The notes: a model not told the origin generated them from the sequence alone. DNA of 64,000 nt from Microthrixaceae bacterium (GCA_020027475.1 JAHRAZ010000103.1:1-64000), one strand, 5' to 3'. Shown: positions 18,145 through 29,738, counted from the first letter of the stretch. Made by a program: numbers and translations.

Positions 18145-20160
18145 TCAGGAGCCTTCGAGGACGGCGGGTTCAAATCCCATTACCCGTCCGTAGAACCGCA
18201 TCTCGCGCTCCAGGGCGTCGGAAATGGTGGCTGGTTGCCTGAACCCGTGGCCCTCACCTTCATAGGTCTTGTACTCATGATCAATCCCGTTGTGCCTCAT
18301 GGCATCAACGAGGACCTCGGCCTGCGACGGCGGAACGACACGATCAGCCAGACCTTGCAGGATCAGTACCGGTGCACCGATTCGCTCAGGGTGCGCGAGA
18401 GGTGATCTTTGCCGGTATCGCTCTTCGGCTTGCGGCAACGGGCCGACCAGTGCATCCAGATAGCGGGCTTCGAACTTGTGCGTGTCCGCAGCCATCGCGG
18501 TCAGATCGGTCACGCCGTACAGGGATGTGGCGGCGGCGAAATGGAAACCTGATTTGGTGGCGGAAGCACACACGGCTTCAAGGGCTGTGAATCCCCCCGC
18601 TGATCCGCCCCGAATCACACAACGCAGCGGATCAACGCGTCCTGCACCCGCGAGGTACTCGGCCGCATGAATACAATCCGCTACCTCGGCCACTCCCCAC
18701 TCCCCGTTGAGCAGATCCCGATATCGACGCCCGAATCCGGACGAACCCCGGTAGTTGACGTCGAGCACGGCGAAGCCGGCCATCGTCCAGAATTGAACCG
18801 AGGAGCTGTACTCCGAGCGTGCTTCGGCGGTGGGGCCCCCGTGTATCCGAACCAGCAACGGAGGTTTGTCTGAATCAGGGCCGCTCACACCGGCGAGTTT
18901 CGGCTCATAGAACAACCCGTGTGCCACCTCGGCATCAGCGGTGGGATAGGTGATCCTTTCCGGCCGAGAAATCGATGCCGATTCCACAGATGGCGTGTCG
19001 GGCGCCAGCGAAAACGAGTTGCCGCCCGAATGGTCGATCACGGTCGGAGCAGTCAGACGAAGTCCACTACCGGCGATCGCCACGGCGATGTCGCGCGACA
19101 CCGCCAGACTCTGAATCCACGTGTAGTCGAACGGCAACAGCTCGTACTCACCACTCTCGCCATGGAGCACACCCAGGGATCCGAGGCCATCTACGTTCTC
19201 GGCCAGAAGGATGTCTTCGTTGCCAGAAAATCCGTAGCGACTTCCTCCACCTACCCACCTCGGCTCTCCGACCTCGCCGGATCCGTCATGAATTGGCACC
19301 GCCGATTCACCCACAGATTCCGGGGGCAAACCGGCAGATGGCATCCGTCGGAGCAACCAGCGATCCGCTGAATCGTCGCAGAAGTGCAGAACGCCGAGCG
19401 GCGACCATTGCGGACCACACACGGAAACGCCACGCTCCAGCCCGGCGGACCTGCCGTGCATCACACCGCCGGCCAGTCGACGCGGCGAGCGGATCCGGGG
19501 CGGATCTTCCCTGGTGATCTCGGCAGCCCAGAGCTCGGCCGCCGTCCACGGCATGTTCGGGTGATCCCACTGGAGCCACGCCAAGTGCGTACCGTCGGGA
19601 GAGAGTACGGGTTCAGCGACGAAATCGGCTCCTCTGACCAACGTGTGGCTTTCGGGATGATCTGTGGCCACACAGGCCAGTTCGTTGACCGGTTCGGCGA
19701 GATCCGATCCATCGAGATCCGTATGCAGCTCCCGTTCAACGATCATCCAGTCCCGACCCGGAAGCATCACCCCGCAGCTGTGCCGCCACGCACCGGTGAC
19801 AGGCGGCTCAGGCGTGAGAACCGTGACATGGCCGTCCGGATCCAGCCGTCTGATTCGTTGATCAGCATCTTCCACCCAGAACAGCGTCTCCCCCCGCACC
19901 CAGAAGGAACCGCCGCCGTATTCGTTCACCCGGCTTCTGACCGAGTCAACCACATCGAAACGCCGTTGATCAGTGGCGCGACCGTCTTTCACCGCGGCTC
20001 TCCAGATCACACCCCTGCCCGACTCCACCACGGACCACCACACCAATGGGTGACCAAGATCCGACACACTGAGCAACAGATCCCCGTACCGGGGCGTGGA
20101 TCCGGTGGCACGCTCCGGCGACAGCGGCGAAGGCCACTCACCGTATGGATGAATCTCCAC
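18145..20160 (-). CDS. S9-family prolyl oligopeptidase-like serine peptidase
   Basis: 671-residue cytosolic peptidase, probably an acylaminoacyl- or dipeptidyl-type enzyme. The first ~400 residues form a beta-propeller that gates access; the alpha/beta-hydrolase domain carries Ser520 (RGGSAGGFT), Asp606 (GLADRVVPP) and His638 (GEGHGF). No signal peptide. GTG 20160 follows the aminotransferase stop by 11 bases, so the two genes are probably cotranscribed. Substrate unknown; peptide recycling is the family-based guess. Confidence 0.88.
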   Translation of the reverse strand: MEIHPYGEWPSPLSPERATGSTPRYGDLLLSVSDLGHPLVWWSVVESGRGVIWRAAVKDGRATDQRRFDVVDSVRSRVNEYGGGSFWVRGETLFWVEDADQRIRRLDPDGHVTVLTPEPPVTGAWRHSCGVMLPGRDWMIVERELHTDLDGSDLAEPVNELACVATDHPESHTLVRGADFVAEPVLSPDGTHLAWLQWDHPNMPWTAAELWAAEITREDPPRIRSPRRLAGGVMHGRSAGLERGVSVCGPQWSPLGVLHFCDDSADRWLLRRMPSAGLPPESVGESAVPIHDGSGEVGEPRWVGGGSRYGFSGNEDILLAENVDGLGSLGVLHGESGEYELLPFDYTWIQSLAVSRDIAVAIAGSGLRLTAPTVIDHSGGNSFSLAPDTPSVESASISRPERITYPTADAEVAHGLFYEPKLAGVSGPDSDKPPLLVRIHGGPTAEARSEYSSSVQFWTMAGFAVLDVNYRGSSGFGRRYRDLLNGEWGVAEVADCIHAAEYLAGAGRVDPLRCVIRGGSAGGFTALEAVCASATKSGFHFAAATSLYGVTDLTAMAADTHKFEARYLDALVGPLPQAEERYRQRSPLAHPERIGAPVLILQGLADRVVPPSQAEVLVDAMRHNGIDHEYKTYEGEGHGFRQPATISDALEREMRFYGRVMGFEPAVLEGS

Positions 20161-20171
20161 TGGCTCGGCGC

Positions 20172-21377
20172 CTAACCGGTCACGAAGTTGCCGATTCTGG
20201 TGATCCCTTCGACCATGTCATCGGTGTCCATGGCAAAGCTGAATCGGCCATATCCTGGCGTGCCGAAAGCCTCGCCCGGCACGAACGCCACCCCGGCTAC
20301 ATCCAGGATCACATCCGCCAACTCAAGCGTTGTCGCTGCGGTGTGACCCGAGAGTTCCACTCCGAGCAGGCCGCGCAGATCGGGATAGGCGTAGAAGGCA
20401 CCTTCGGGTTCCAGGCAGGTGACACCCGGGATCTCGTTGAGCATCTGGTGGATCTTGACGCGGCGGATGTTGAACACCGCTCGCATGTCCTCCACCGCGG
20501 CGAGACCGCCGCTAACCGCCGCCAGAGCAGCCATCTGGGACACGTTGGAGACGTTGGATGTCATGTGGCTCTGGAGTCCCGCAGCAGCCTTGGTCACATC
20601 TGGCGGTGCAATCATCCAGCCGACCCGCCAGCCAGTCATTGCGTATGTCTTGGCGACTCCGTTGACGATGACACAGTGATCGCGCAGATCAGGCACGACT
20701 TCAAGGATCGAATGGTGCTCGGCATCTCCATACGTGAGGTGTTCGTAGATCTCATCGGTGATCACGAATATCTCGTGTTCGGCTGCCCAACGCCCGATCT
20801 CGGAGATCTCCGATCGCGGATACACCGCTCCGGTGGGATTGGAGGGCGACACGAATATCAGGACCTTGGTGCGGTCGGTCCTCGCTGATTCGAGTTGATC
20901 AACCGTGACCCGAAAGCCGTTCTCGATTCCTGCTGGAACCTCCACCGGCACTCCCCCGGCCAAACGCACAGGTTCGGGATAGGTGGTCCAGTACGGCGCC
21001 GGCAACAACACCTCGTCACCCTCGTCAACCAAGGTGAGAATCGAGGAATACACGGCATGTTTGCCGCCGTTTGTGACCAATACCGCGGCCGGATCCACCG
21101 CCACTGCTGAATCGCGCAGTGTCTTGGCTGCGATGGCTTCCCGCAGGACCGGCAAACCCGGGGCCGGGCTGTATTTGTGGTTGGCGGGATCGGCACAAGC
21201 CTCGGCGCCTGCCGCCACGATGTACCCGGGCGTGGCGAAGTCGGGTTCGCCTGCACCGAATCCGATCACGTCACGACCTTCGGCCTTCAATGCCTTGGCC
21301 TTGGCGTCGACCGCCAAGGTGGCCGAAGGAGTGATTGCAGCAACTCTTTTGGAGATCCGTGATCGTGGGCTCGTCAT
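20172..21377 (-). CDS. Class I PLP-dependent aminotransferase, aspartate aminotransferase type
   Basis: 401 residues. The fold-type I layout is clear: [13 protein letters not shown] near residue 41, [11 protein letters not shown] for the cofactor ring, [11 protein letters not shown], and the PLP Lys243 in [16 protein letters not shown]. The subgroup matches aspartate/prephenate aminotransferases (AspC/AatA of the 1-beta type), often encoded near serine genes; substrate choice is inferred. A TAAATT -10 lies six bases before the ATG, so its mRNA is probably leaderless. Divergent from serC. Confidence 0.87.
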   Translation of the reverse strand: MTSPRSRISKRVAAITPSATLAVDAKAKALKAEGRDVIGFGAGEPDFATPGYIVAAGAEACADPANHKYSPAPGLPVLREAIAAKTLRDSAVAVDPAAVLVTNGGKHAVYSSILTLVDEGDEVLLPAPYWTTYPEPVRLAGGVPVEVPAGIENGFRVTVDQLESARTDRTKVLIFVSPSNPTGAVYPRSEISEIGRWAAEHEIFVITDEIYEHLTYGDAEHHSILEVVPDLRDHCVIVNGVAKTYAMTGWRVGWMIAPPDVTKAAAGLQSHMTSNVSNVSQMAALAAVSGGLAAVEDMRAVFNIRRVKIHQMLNEIPGVTCLEPEGAFYAYPDLRGLLGVELSGHTAATTLELADVILDVAGVAFVPGEAFGTPGYGRFSFAMDTDDMVEGITRIGNFVTG

Positions 21378-21383
21378 GCTTCG

Positions 21384-21389
21384 AATTTA
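21384..21389 (-). promoter_or_regulatory. -10 element of the aminotransferase gene
   Basis: TAAATT on the reverse strand, six bases before the ATG at 21377; one of the recurring -10/N6/start arrangements. Confidence 0.5.
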
Positions 21390-21447
21390 CTCCGCGTACG
21401 ACGGCGCGGGTTACGGGTTTACCCGGCGGGCCTCGCGCTGCGAGACT

Positions 21448-22578
21448 GTGGGAGTGCTCATTCCTGACATCGACCTGCCAGAGGACCTGATTCCCCACGA
21501 CGGCCGCTTCGGTTCGGGGCCATCCAAGGTCCGCCCTGAAGCAATTGAGATGCTGGCCGGCTCGGCCGGTCACCTCATGGGAACCTCTCACCGGCAAAGC
21601 ACCGTGCGGTTCATGGTCTCGGAGTTGCGTAATCAGCTCGCTGAGCTGCTCTCGTTGCCTGACGGCTACGAGGTGATCCTGGGCAACGGCGGAACGACCT
21701 GCTTCTGGGACGCGGCCACCTTCGGACTCATCGAGAATCGTTCCCAGCACCTCAGCTTCGGTGAATTCTCCTCGAAATTCGCCACGGCGGCTGCGAATGC
21801 GCCCCAACTGGGTAGCCCCACGGTCATCACCGCGGCACCCGGCGACCATCCGCAGGCTTCAGCCGAAGACGGCGTGGACTCGTACTGTCTGACTCAGAAC
21901 GAGACTTCCACGGGTGTGTCAATGGACCTGCGCCGCCCCGCAGGTGCCGACCCCGACGCCCTGGTCCTGGTGGATGCCACCTCGGCCGTAGGTGGGCTGC
22001 GCTTCGACGCATCCGAGGTGGACGTCTACTACTTCGCACCACAGAAGGGGCTCGCATCCGACGGCGGCCTCTGGATGGCGGCTGTGTCGCCGAGGGCCAT
22101 CGAGCGAATCGAGAGGATTGCCGCAAGCGACCGCTGGATCCCCGCCTTCTTCGATCTCAAGATTGCACTCGACAACTCACGCAAGGATCAGACCTACAAC
22201 ACCCCGGCTCTGGCCACGCTCTTCCTCGCTTCGGAGCAGGCCCGCTGGATCCTGGAGAACGGCGGATTGGAGTTCTCCGCCGGCCGCTGCGATCACTCCG
22301 CCGAAACGCTGTACGGCTGGGCGGACTCCCACGAGTCTGCTGTCCCCTTCGTGACGGACCCCGCCAAGCGGTCCCATGTGGTGGCCACGATCGACTTCGA
22401 CGAATCAGTTGATGCCGCGGTGCTTGCCGCGGTGCTTCGCAGCAACGGGATCATCGACACGGAGCCGTACCGCAAGCTCGGCCGCAACCAACTCCGGGTG
22501 GCAATGTTTCCGGCCATCGATCCGAGCGACGTCTCCGCACTGACCCAGTGCGTCGATCACGTGCTGGCCCGGCTCTGA
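21448..22578 (+). CDS. serC: Phosphoserine aminotransferase, actinobacterial type
   Basis: Transaminates 3-phosphohydroxypyruvate to phosphoserine, the step after SerA. 376 residues from GTG 21448; a second in-frame GTG lies two codons on. The signature of the mycobacterial-type enzyme is present: DGRFGSGPSKVRPEAI, GTSHRQSTV, ILGNGGTTCFWDA, LTQNETSTGV and the PLP Lys in YFAPQKGLASDGG. Its last 22 bases overlap the convergent DUF4349 gene. An upstream extension of the frame reaches into the divergent aminotransferase gene and is not coding. Confidence 0.93.
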   Translation: MGVLIPDIDLPEDLIPHDGRFGSGPSKVRPEAIEMLAGSAGHLMGTSHRQSTVRFMVSELRNQLAELLSLPDGYEVILGNGGTTCFWDAATFGLIENRSQHLSFGEFSSKFATAAANAPQLGSPTVITAAPGDHPQASAEDGVDSYCLTQNETSTGVSMDLRRPAGADPDALVLVDATSAVGGLRFDASEVDVYYFAPQKGLASDGGLWMAAVSPRAIERIERIAASDRWIPAFFDLKIALDNSRKDQTYNTPALATLFLASEQARWILENGGLEFSAGRCDHSAETLYGWADSHESAVPFVTDPAKRSHVVATIDFDESVDAAVLAAVLRSNGIIDTEPYRKLGRNQLRVAMFPAIDPSDVSALTQCVDHVLARL

Positions 22579-23642
22579 CGGCGGCTCCTGCGCACCAGCC
22601 ACACAATCAGCGCCGCGACCGCGAGCACGGGCACGAACGGAAGTAGGAAACCGAACGCGGCCGCCGCCGATCGCAGAACCCAGGTTGCCGCATCCCAACC
22701 CGAGGACAGTCCGCCGGCAAACCCTGTGCGGGTTTCGGACACCGGTTCCACGGGAACTGTGGCGGAGTAGGTCACATTCAGGGTGGCGTACTCAACTTGG
22801 GAATCCAGAGCCTTCCGCTGCGCCCTCAGCGAGGCCGCCTCGCTCTCGCGTCGGGTCAATTCTGCTTCCAGGCCTCCGATTGCCAACGCATCAGTGCTTT
22901 CGCCGAGAAACCCGCGCAAGCGCTCGATGCTCACATCGAGGGTCTGGAGCCTGCTGTCCAGGTCAGCCAATTCAGTCGCAATGTCCTGCACCGATGACGT
23001 CTCCGACTGCACGTCGCCTATCTGTGCCAAGCCCGATTTCGCCTCATCGAAGGACTCGGGAGGTACCCGGTAGGCGGCACTGGCAAATGGAAGCGTCGTG
23101 CTGTTCTGCACCTCCAACGCCGCCGTGAATCCGCCGAGGGCTTCGATCGCCTCCGACCCCTGCCGCGTCGCGGAGCCGAGGTCCTCGACGGCGATCTCCA
23201 TACGCCCGGTCTTGACCAACTCTGTGCTGGAGGATGGACCTATCACCACGTCAGTGGCCGTGATCTCCTCAGGCGGGGCTTCGGCGTAACCCTCAGCCGT
23301 CTGCGCTGGGATCCCCTCGTCAATCGGCGACGAATCCACCTGCAGGTCCTCTTGCGGGATCAACGCCGAGTCTGCCTGACCCGGATCGCCCGAGTCTGAT
23401 TCACTCACCGAGCGCGTGAGCGCCCAGATCCCGACCGCCAGCAACAACACTGCAGCGGCTGCCATCGCCGACTTCAGGCCGCGATGGCCCTTCTTGGCGG
23501 AAGGCTTTTGGGAAGGTGCCTCTGTCAACTCAGATCCTTCCTCACTTGAGCCGGCAATGCTTGAATCAGCAATGCCTGAATCAACGCTGCCAGTTGCTCG
23601 GCCGTGTCGGTCGGGACTCTCCTGGCCACTTTCGGTTTCCAT
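22557..23642 (-). CDS. DUF4349-type membrane protein
   Basis: 361 residues with an N-terminal Ser-rich cytoplasmic tail, a helix at about 60-78 (SAMAAAAVLLLAVGIWALTR), an extracytoplasmic domain containing a coiled coil (about 225-290, rich in LDSRLQ and ELTRRESE) and a C-terminal helix followed by RRSRRQSR. This is the DUF4349 design; the family has no settled function but sits in the envelope. ATG 23642 has GAGAGGG upstream; longer frames would collide with the acyl-CoA ligase gene. The 3' end overlaps serC by 22 bases on the opposite strand. Confidence 0.8.
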   Translation of the reverse strand: METESGQESPDRHGRATGSVDSGIADSSIAGSSEEGSELTEAPSQKPSAKKGHRGLKSAMAAAAVLLLAVGIWALTRSVSESDSGDPGQADSALIPQEDLQVDSSPIDEGIPAQTAEGYAEAPPEEITATDVVIGPSSSTELVKTGRMEIAVEDLGSATRQGSEAIEALGGFTAALEVQNSTTLPFASAAYRVPPESFDEAKSGLAQIGDVQSETSSVQDIATELADLDSRLQTLDVSIERLRGFLGESTDALAIGGLEAELTRRESEAASLRAQRKALDSQVEYATLNVTYSATVPVEPVSETRTGFAGGLSSGWDAATWVLRSAAAAFGFLLPFVPVLAVAALIVWLVRRSRRQSRAST

Positions 23643-23799
23643 TCGGGACGCCCTCTCATCGGATGATCCACCGGGACTTGCGGTGTTCAAGCCTTCTGAC
23701 GCAGACAGAGCCCGGAAAGTTCCCGCATTGAGTGGAAAACGTCGGCGGTGGCGCCGGAATTGAGCTCTGACCGCCGGCCATCTGCCAGAATCCATACCC

Positions 23800-25521
23800 A
23801 TGACCACACCACAGGAGATCGCTGAACAACTGACCGGGCCTGGCGGGCAGTTCGAGGTGGAGGTCAACCTCGACCGCGGCTATCCGCTCAAGGAGTACGT
23901 CAACCGGCTGCCTCACCTTCGCTCACTTGCAGAGATCTTCGGTGTTGCACACGGAGACAAGGAATTCATCGTGTACGGCGATCGCCGGATCGGCTACGCA
24001 GAATTCCTCCAGCAGGCCAACGCTGCCTCGGCAGCTCTGGAACTCGCCGGAGTTTCCAAAGGTGACCGCGTTGCAGTGCTGAGCGAGAACAATCCCGAGT
24101 GGTGCACCACTTTCTGGGCCACCGTTGACATGGGAGCGATTCTCGTGGGTCTCAACGGCTGGTGGAATGCCGATGAGGTCCTCTACGGATTGAATCACAG
24201 TGGTTCACAGGTGCTCGTGGCCGATCGTCGACGCTTCGACAGGATCCACCAGGAACTCCACAACGCACCCGACGTGGAACACGTGTATCTCATTGGGGCT
24301 TCCCCGTCTGACTTTCCCCAGACCAGCGGCAACGCGGAACTGCATGAGTTCGCCGAACTCGTGCGGGAGCCTGCCGAGGGATTTCCAACCACCGACATCG
24401 CGGAGTCCGACCCGGCGGTGATCTTCTACACCTCCGGCACCACAGGTCGACCCAAGGGCGCGATCAGCACACATGGCAACATGCTGGCAAGCCTCCAGAA
24501 CACACTGTTCAGCATTGCGCTCGTGTCTGTGACCAACCCGCAAGCCAGCGTGGTGACCGAAGGTGGCCAGATCGTGTCGCTTCTCACCTCCCCGCTGTTT
24601 CATGTCTCCGGCTGCCACACCGTGCTGGTCGTCGGCTTCACCGGCGGACTGCGCCTGGTGATTCCCGACGGGAAGGTCACCCCGGAGAAGGTGTTCGACG
24701 TGATCGAGCGCGAACAAGTCACCATTTGGGCGACAGTGCCCACCCTGATCTGGCGGGCTTGTGAGAGCGAGTCCCGTCACAACCACGACCTTGGATCGGT
24801 GAGGTCAGTTGCTTTCGGCGGCTCACCCTCGGCCGAGGAACTCCAGCGGCGCGTCAGGGAAACCTTCCACAACGTCAAGGCGACATCCAACGCCTACGGA
24901 CTCACGGAATCCTCATCAGTGGCCACGGTTCTCAGTGCCGGGGCAACCGTGGACAAGGTCCACTCGGTCGGTACGGCGGTACCAACGGTTGACATCGCCA
25001 TAGCCGACGCCGAAGGAAACCACCTACCCATGGAAACCACGGGCGAAGTGCTGATTCGCGGGCCCATTATCATGGCGGGCTACTGGGACAATCCTGAAGC
25101 CACCGCCAAGGCAATCCGGGACGGCTGGTTGCATACCGGCGATGTGGGACATGTCGATTCGGATGGATACCTCTTCATTACCGACCGGGCCACGGACATG
25201 CTCATCCGCGGGGGCGAAAACGTATATTGCGTGGAGATCGAAAATCGCCTCGTGGAGCACCCCGAGATCGCCGATGCGGCGGTGATCGGAGTCCCTCATG
25301 AGGAACTTGGGGAAGAGGTGAAGGCAGTGCTGGAACTGAGCGAGGGCTCATCGCTGTCGGATGAGGAGATTCGTCAGTGGGTTGGCGAGACGCTGGCAGC
25401 ATTCAAGGTGCCGGCTCACATTGCGCGCCATGACGGCAAGCTTCCCCGCAACGCGTCCGGAAAACTGCTCAAGAACGTGCTGCGCGGAGAGGACCGCGGG
25501 GGATTCGTCGAAACCATGTGA
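23800..25521 (+). CDS. Acyl-CoA synthetase (AMP-forming, fatty acid-CoA ligase)
   Basis: Activates a carboxylic acid with ATP and CoA. 573 residues of the ANL superfamily: P-loop YTSGTTGRPKGAIS, the A4/A5 region NAYGLTESSSVATV, the hinge TDRATDMLIRGGENVYC and the C-terminal catalytic Lys in LPRNASGKLLK. Substrate is probably a fatty or related acid but cannot be fixed from sequence. CAGAAT eight bases before the ATG is a possible -10. Monocistronic; convergent with the acetyltransferase. Confidence 0.9.
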   Translation: MTTPQEIAEQLTGPGGQFEVEVNLDRGYPLKEYVNRLPHLRSLAEIFGVAHGDKEFIVYGDRRIGYAEFLQQANAASAALELAGVSKGDRVAVLSENNPEWCTTFWATVDMGAILVGLNGWWNADEVLYGLNHSGSQVLVADRRRFDRIHQELHNAPDVEHVYLIGASPSDFPQTSGNAELHEFAELVREPAEGFPTTDIAESDPAVIFYTSGTTGRPKGAISTHGNMLASLQNTLFSIALVSVTNPQASVVTEGGQIVSLLTSPLFHVSGCHTVLVVGFTGGLRLVIPDGKVTPEKVFDVIEREQVTIWATVPTLIWRACESESRHNHDLGSVRSVAFGGSPSAEELQRRVRETFHNVKATSNAYGLTESSSVATVLSAGATVDKVHSVGTAVPTVDIAIADAEGNHLPMETTGEVLIRGPIIMAGYWDNPEATAKAIRDGWLHTGDVGHVDSDGYLFITDRATDMLIRGGENVYCVEIENRLVEHPEIADAAVIGVPHEELGEEVKAVLELSEGSSLSDEEIRQWVGETLAAFKVPAHIARHDGKLPRNASGKLLKNVLRGEDRGGFVETM

Positions 25522-25566
25522 TGAACGCGGTGCCCAGATGTGCCGCTACCGGCAAACCCACACGAC

Positions 25567-26220
25567 TCAGGCAAGCCCCATCTGGCGATGAAGTGCATCG
25601 TCCACGCCGCTCACAGAGATACCCATCTTCCGGGCGGTCGAGTGGGACCACCCGGACGCATTCATTGAGTACTTCAGGTCCCGCGCCGCAGTGTCGCGCC
25701 GCCTGGTGACAGCTTCGCCGTTCGGTTGGTACCCGAGGCTGCGGTTGATGCCGATCGAAGCGTGATTCTCCTCGAATGCGCATGTTTCTGCTCTCTCCGC
25801 CCCGAGTGACTCAAACGCAAAGTTCAGCACTCCGGCGCGCATCTCCTTGCCAAACCCCATCCCCTGATACGACTTGCCCAGCCAACTGCCGGTGATCACG
25901 CAGCGCCGGACACCGAAGTCATCGGCGGCGACGTCCTGAAGCCCGACGATGTCGGAACCGCGGTACACCGCAAATGGCAATCGCCATGACTGCGCGCTGA
26001 GGTTGGCTGCGCAACGCCAGAAGAACTGAAGCATCGACTGTTCGAACTCCGGTGATGGCAAATCCGTCCAGGGATCCTCGAAGGGCATGTCCGCCGGATC
26101 GTGGATACCTTTCCCGGCCAACTCGACAAGTGCCAGAGCATCCTGTTCCCGCACGATCCGCATCTTGAGGCGCGGCGTGTGAATTGTGACGTTCCACAAC
26201 GGCCAATTGGGGTTTTCCAT
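25567..26220 (-). CDS. GNAT-family acetyltransferase (RimJ/RimL-like)
   Basis: 217 residues, acetyltransferase_3 type. The N-terminal strand TPRLKMRIVREQDALAL, the acetyl-CoA loop SWLGKSYQGMGFGKEMR and the C-terminal ENHASIGINRSLGYQPNG are the conserved family blocks. Such proteins acetylate N-termini or small amines; the target here is unknown. ATG 26220 begins MENPNWPLW, 47 bases after ilvC on the same strand, so it may be read from the ilv transcript. Confidence 0.85.
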   Translation of the reverse strand: MENPNWPLWNVTIHTPRLKMRIVREQDALALVELAGKGIHDPADMPFEDPWTDLPSPEFEQSMLQFFWRCAANLSAQSWRLPFAVYRGSDIVGLQDVAADDFGVRRCVITGSWLGKSYQGMGFGKEMRAGVLNFAFESLGAERAETCAFEENHASIGINRSLGYQPNGEAVTRRRDTAARDLKYSMNASGWSHSTARKMGISVSGVDDALHRQMGLA

Positions 26221-26267
26221 GAGAACGCGGCCTTCCCGTCCGCGTGAGGCACGGCCGTGCCCCGGGT

Positions 26268-27347
<1,080 letters not shown>

Positions 27348-27411
27348 TCAGCCCATTGTTCTCGGCTGCTGGATGAACCACATCGCCAACCACCGCGGGA
27401 AGGCCAAGCCC

Positions 27412-27921
27412 CTATGGACGCGTGTGCTCCAGACGCGGCAGGGCAACCCGACCTGTTCGCTGAACATCGATGATGCCGTAGGGCATGAGGAGGTTCTCCA
27501 GGTCATCGAGGCGCTCTGGATCGTCGTCCATGCTCACGGTGATCTCGTCATGGCCAACGTCGAGCACGTTGCCTTCGAACAGTCCGAGCAGTTCGAGAAT
27601 TTCGCTGCGCTTGCCTGCCGGCGCCTTGACCGTGAGCAACATCAGCTCTCGTTCAACCGAATCGAGGGGATCCAGCTCCGAGATCTTGATCACGTTGATC
27701 AGCTTGTGGAGTTGCTTCACCACTTGCTCCAGGGGAGCAGTCTCGACATCGACAACGATCGTGATGCGACTGAGGCTCTCGTCATCAGTGGGCGCCACGG
27801 CCAGGGAATAGATGTTGTAACCGCGCCGGGCAAAGAGGCTGGCGACGCGGGCCAACACGCCTGAGCGATTCTGGACGAGGACGGACAGGACGTGATGGCG
27901 GGGATGTGTCGGGTGACTCAC
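27412..27921 (-). CDS. ilvN: Acetolactate synthase regulatory (small) subunit
   Basis: 169 residues. The N-terminal ACT domain (LSVLVQNRSGVLARVASLF, with GYNIYSLAV) binds valine for feedback inhibition and activates IlvB; the C-terminal half is the ALS_ss_C domain. Start overlaps the ilvB stop as ATGA, so subunits are made in coupled translation. Confidence 0.95.
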   Translation of the reverse strand: MSHPTHPRHHVLSVLVQNRSGVLARVASLFARRGYNIYSLAVAPTDDESLSRITIVVDVETAPLEQVVKQLHKLINVIKISELDPLDSVERELMLLTVKAPAGKRSEILELLGLFEGNVLDVGHDEITVSMDDDPERLDDLENLLMPYGIIDVQRTGRVALPRLEHTRP

Positions 27922-29669
27922 TTCGGATCCTCCTGGCTGGGGTCGACCATGACGTGGTCGTTGGTGAGTCCCGACGGAACCATTGGAAACACCTTCTCCG
28001 AGGCATCGGTGCGGAATTCCAGCACCACCGGTCGGTCATTGACCGCATTGGCCTTGTCGATGGCAGGACCGACTTCTTCGGGTGACTCCACACGAAGGGC
28101 CATACAGCCCATGGCCTCTGCCCACTTCACATAGTCCGGCAGGTCCGGTGAAAGATACACCTCCGAATACCGCTCCTCATAGAACATCTCCTGCCATTGG
28201 CGGACCATGCCGAGGTAGGCATTGTTCAGAATGGCCACCTTCACGGGGATTCGTTCGGTGGTTGCGGTGACCAACTCCTGGGCGGTCATCTGGAAACACC
28301 CATCTCCATCCACGGCCCAGACCATCCGGTCCGGTCGGCCAACCTTGGCTCCGATGGCGGCCGGAACAGCGAACCCCATGGTTCCCAGGCCCCCCGAGTT
28401 GATCCAGGTGTAGGGATGGCGGAACTCCCAGTACTGGCTGGTCCACATCTGGTGCTGCCCAACACCCGAAGCAACGATGCAGTCCTGCGGAGCGCGCTCA
28501 CGGAGCTGCTCCAGCACGTATTGCGGCTTAAGCAGGGCTCCCGGCTCCGACTGTTCGTAGGTGAGCGGATACTTCTCCTGCCAACCCGAGACGGTTGAAC
28601 GCCAATCAGTGATGTCGGGCAGTTCAGATCCGCCATCGCGGAGTTTGCGAAGCTCGCGGATGATCTCGACGATGATGAGGCGGGCATCACCCACGATCGG
28701 GACGTCGGGAACCCGGACCTTGCCCAACTCGGCCGGATCGATGTCCACGTGTATCACTTTCGCGCCGGGAGCGAACCCATCCAGCCGACCGGTGATCCGG
28801 TCATCGAAGCGACTGCCCAGTGCGATCAGCAGGTCCGACCGCTGCATCGCCGTGACGGCGGTGTAGTTGCCATGCATGCCGGGCATGCCCAGACACAGGG
28901 GATGATCATCGGGAAACGCTCCCCGGGCCATCAGGGTGGTGACAACCGGAGTGTTGGTCATCTCGGCGAGTTCGCGGAGTTCCTCCGCAGCCCTCGCCTT
29001 CAGGATCCCTCCCCCTGCGTAAATCACAGGCCTGTCAGCCTCCATGATGAATTTCGCGGCTTGCTTGATCTTGCGGGGATGGCCCTTGATGGTCGGTTTG
29101 TATCCGGGCAGGCTCGCGGCCACCTCTTCGTCAGTGGGCCAGTACCAGTCGAGGGCACTGTCGGGATTGGTCGGATCGACGATGTTCTTGGGAACGTCGA
29201 GTAGAACCGGCCCGGGTCGACCGGTGGTTGCGATGTGGAAAGCCTGGCGCACGATCAGCGGTATGTCTTCGGCTCTGGCGATCAACTCGTTGTGTTTGGT
29301 GACTCCGCGGGTGATGCCAACGGTGTCGGCCTCCTGAAATGCGTCGGTTCCGATGGCGCTGAACGCCACCTGCCCGGTGATCACCACCATCGGAGTCGAG
29401 TCCATGTAGGCGTCACACAATGGAGTGACGATATTCGTGGCTGCCGGTCCGGAGGTGACGATCGCAACGCCGGGGCGTCCAGTGGACTGCGCATATCCCT
29501 GCGCCATGTGTCCGGCGCCCTGCTCGTGACGCACGAGAATGTGGCGAATCGGACTCTCGATGATCGGGTCGTACACAGGCAGGATTGCTCCGCCGGGTAG
29601 TCCGAAGACTACCTCCACACCCTCCATCTCGAGGGCCTTGATGAGTGCTGCACCACCGTTGGTTTTCAT
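27918..29669 (-). CDS. ilvB: Acetolactate synthase catalytic (large) subunit
   Basis: ThDP-, FAD- and Mg-dependent enzyme forming acetolactate and acetohydroxybutyrate. 583 residues: catalytic Glu49 in RHEQGAGHMAQGYA, FAD-domain LGSRFDDRITG, and the ThDP/Mg motif GDGCFQMTAQELVT followed by LNNAYLGMVRQWQ. The ATG at 29669 (MKTNGGAALIKAL) lies downstream of the leader peptide and terminator; an extended frame to 29771 runs through the attenuator and is not used. First gene of ilvB-ilvN and probably ilvC. Confidence 0.95.
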   Translation of the reverse strand: MKTNGGAALIKALEMEGVEVVFGLPGGAILPVYDPIIESPIRHILVRHEQGAGHMAQGYAQSTGRPGVAIVTSGPAATNIVTPLCDAYMDSTPMVVITGQVAFSAIGTDAFQEADTVGITRGVTKHNELIARAEDIPLIVRQAFHIATTGRPGPVLLDVPKNIVDPTNPDSALDWYWPTDEEVAASLPGYKPTIKGHPRKIKQAAKFIMEADRPVIYAGGGILKARAAEELRELAEMTNTPVVTTLMARGAFPDDHPLCLGMPGMHGNYTAVTAMQRSDLLIALGSRFDDRITGRLDGFAPGAKVIHVDIDPAELGKVRVPDVPIVGDARLIIVEIIRELRKLRDGGSELPDITDWRSTVSGWQEKYPLTYEQSEPGALLKPQYVLEQLRERAPQDCIVASGVGQHQMWTSQYWEFRHPYTWINSGGLGTMGFAVPAAIGAKVGRPDRMVWAVDGDGCFQMTAQELVTATTERIPVKVAILNNAYLGMVRQWQEMFYEERYSEVYLSPDLPDYVKWAEAMGCMALRVESPEEVGPAIDKANAVNDRPVVLEFRTDASEKVFPMVPSGLTNDHVMVDPSQEDPK

Positions 29670-29738
29670 GGTTTGTCCGTGTGATTCCGAGGGATTGGGC
29701 TGGTTGTTGTTGTGCGCAAGGGCTGGTGAAAACCGAAA

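Noticed and set aside
22557-22578. Frameshift or assembly error where serC and the DUF4349 gene overlap
   Set aside because: Both proteins are complete with sensible C-termini; a 22-base convergent overlap is normal in compact genomes.
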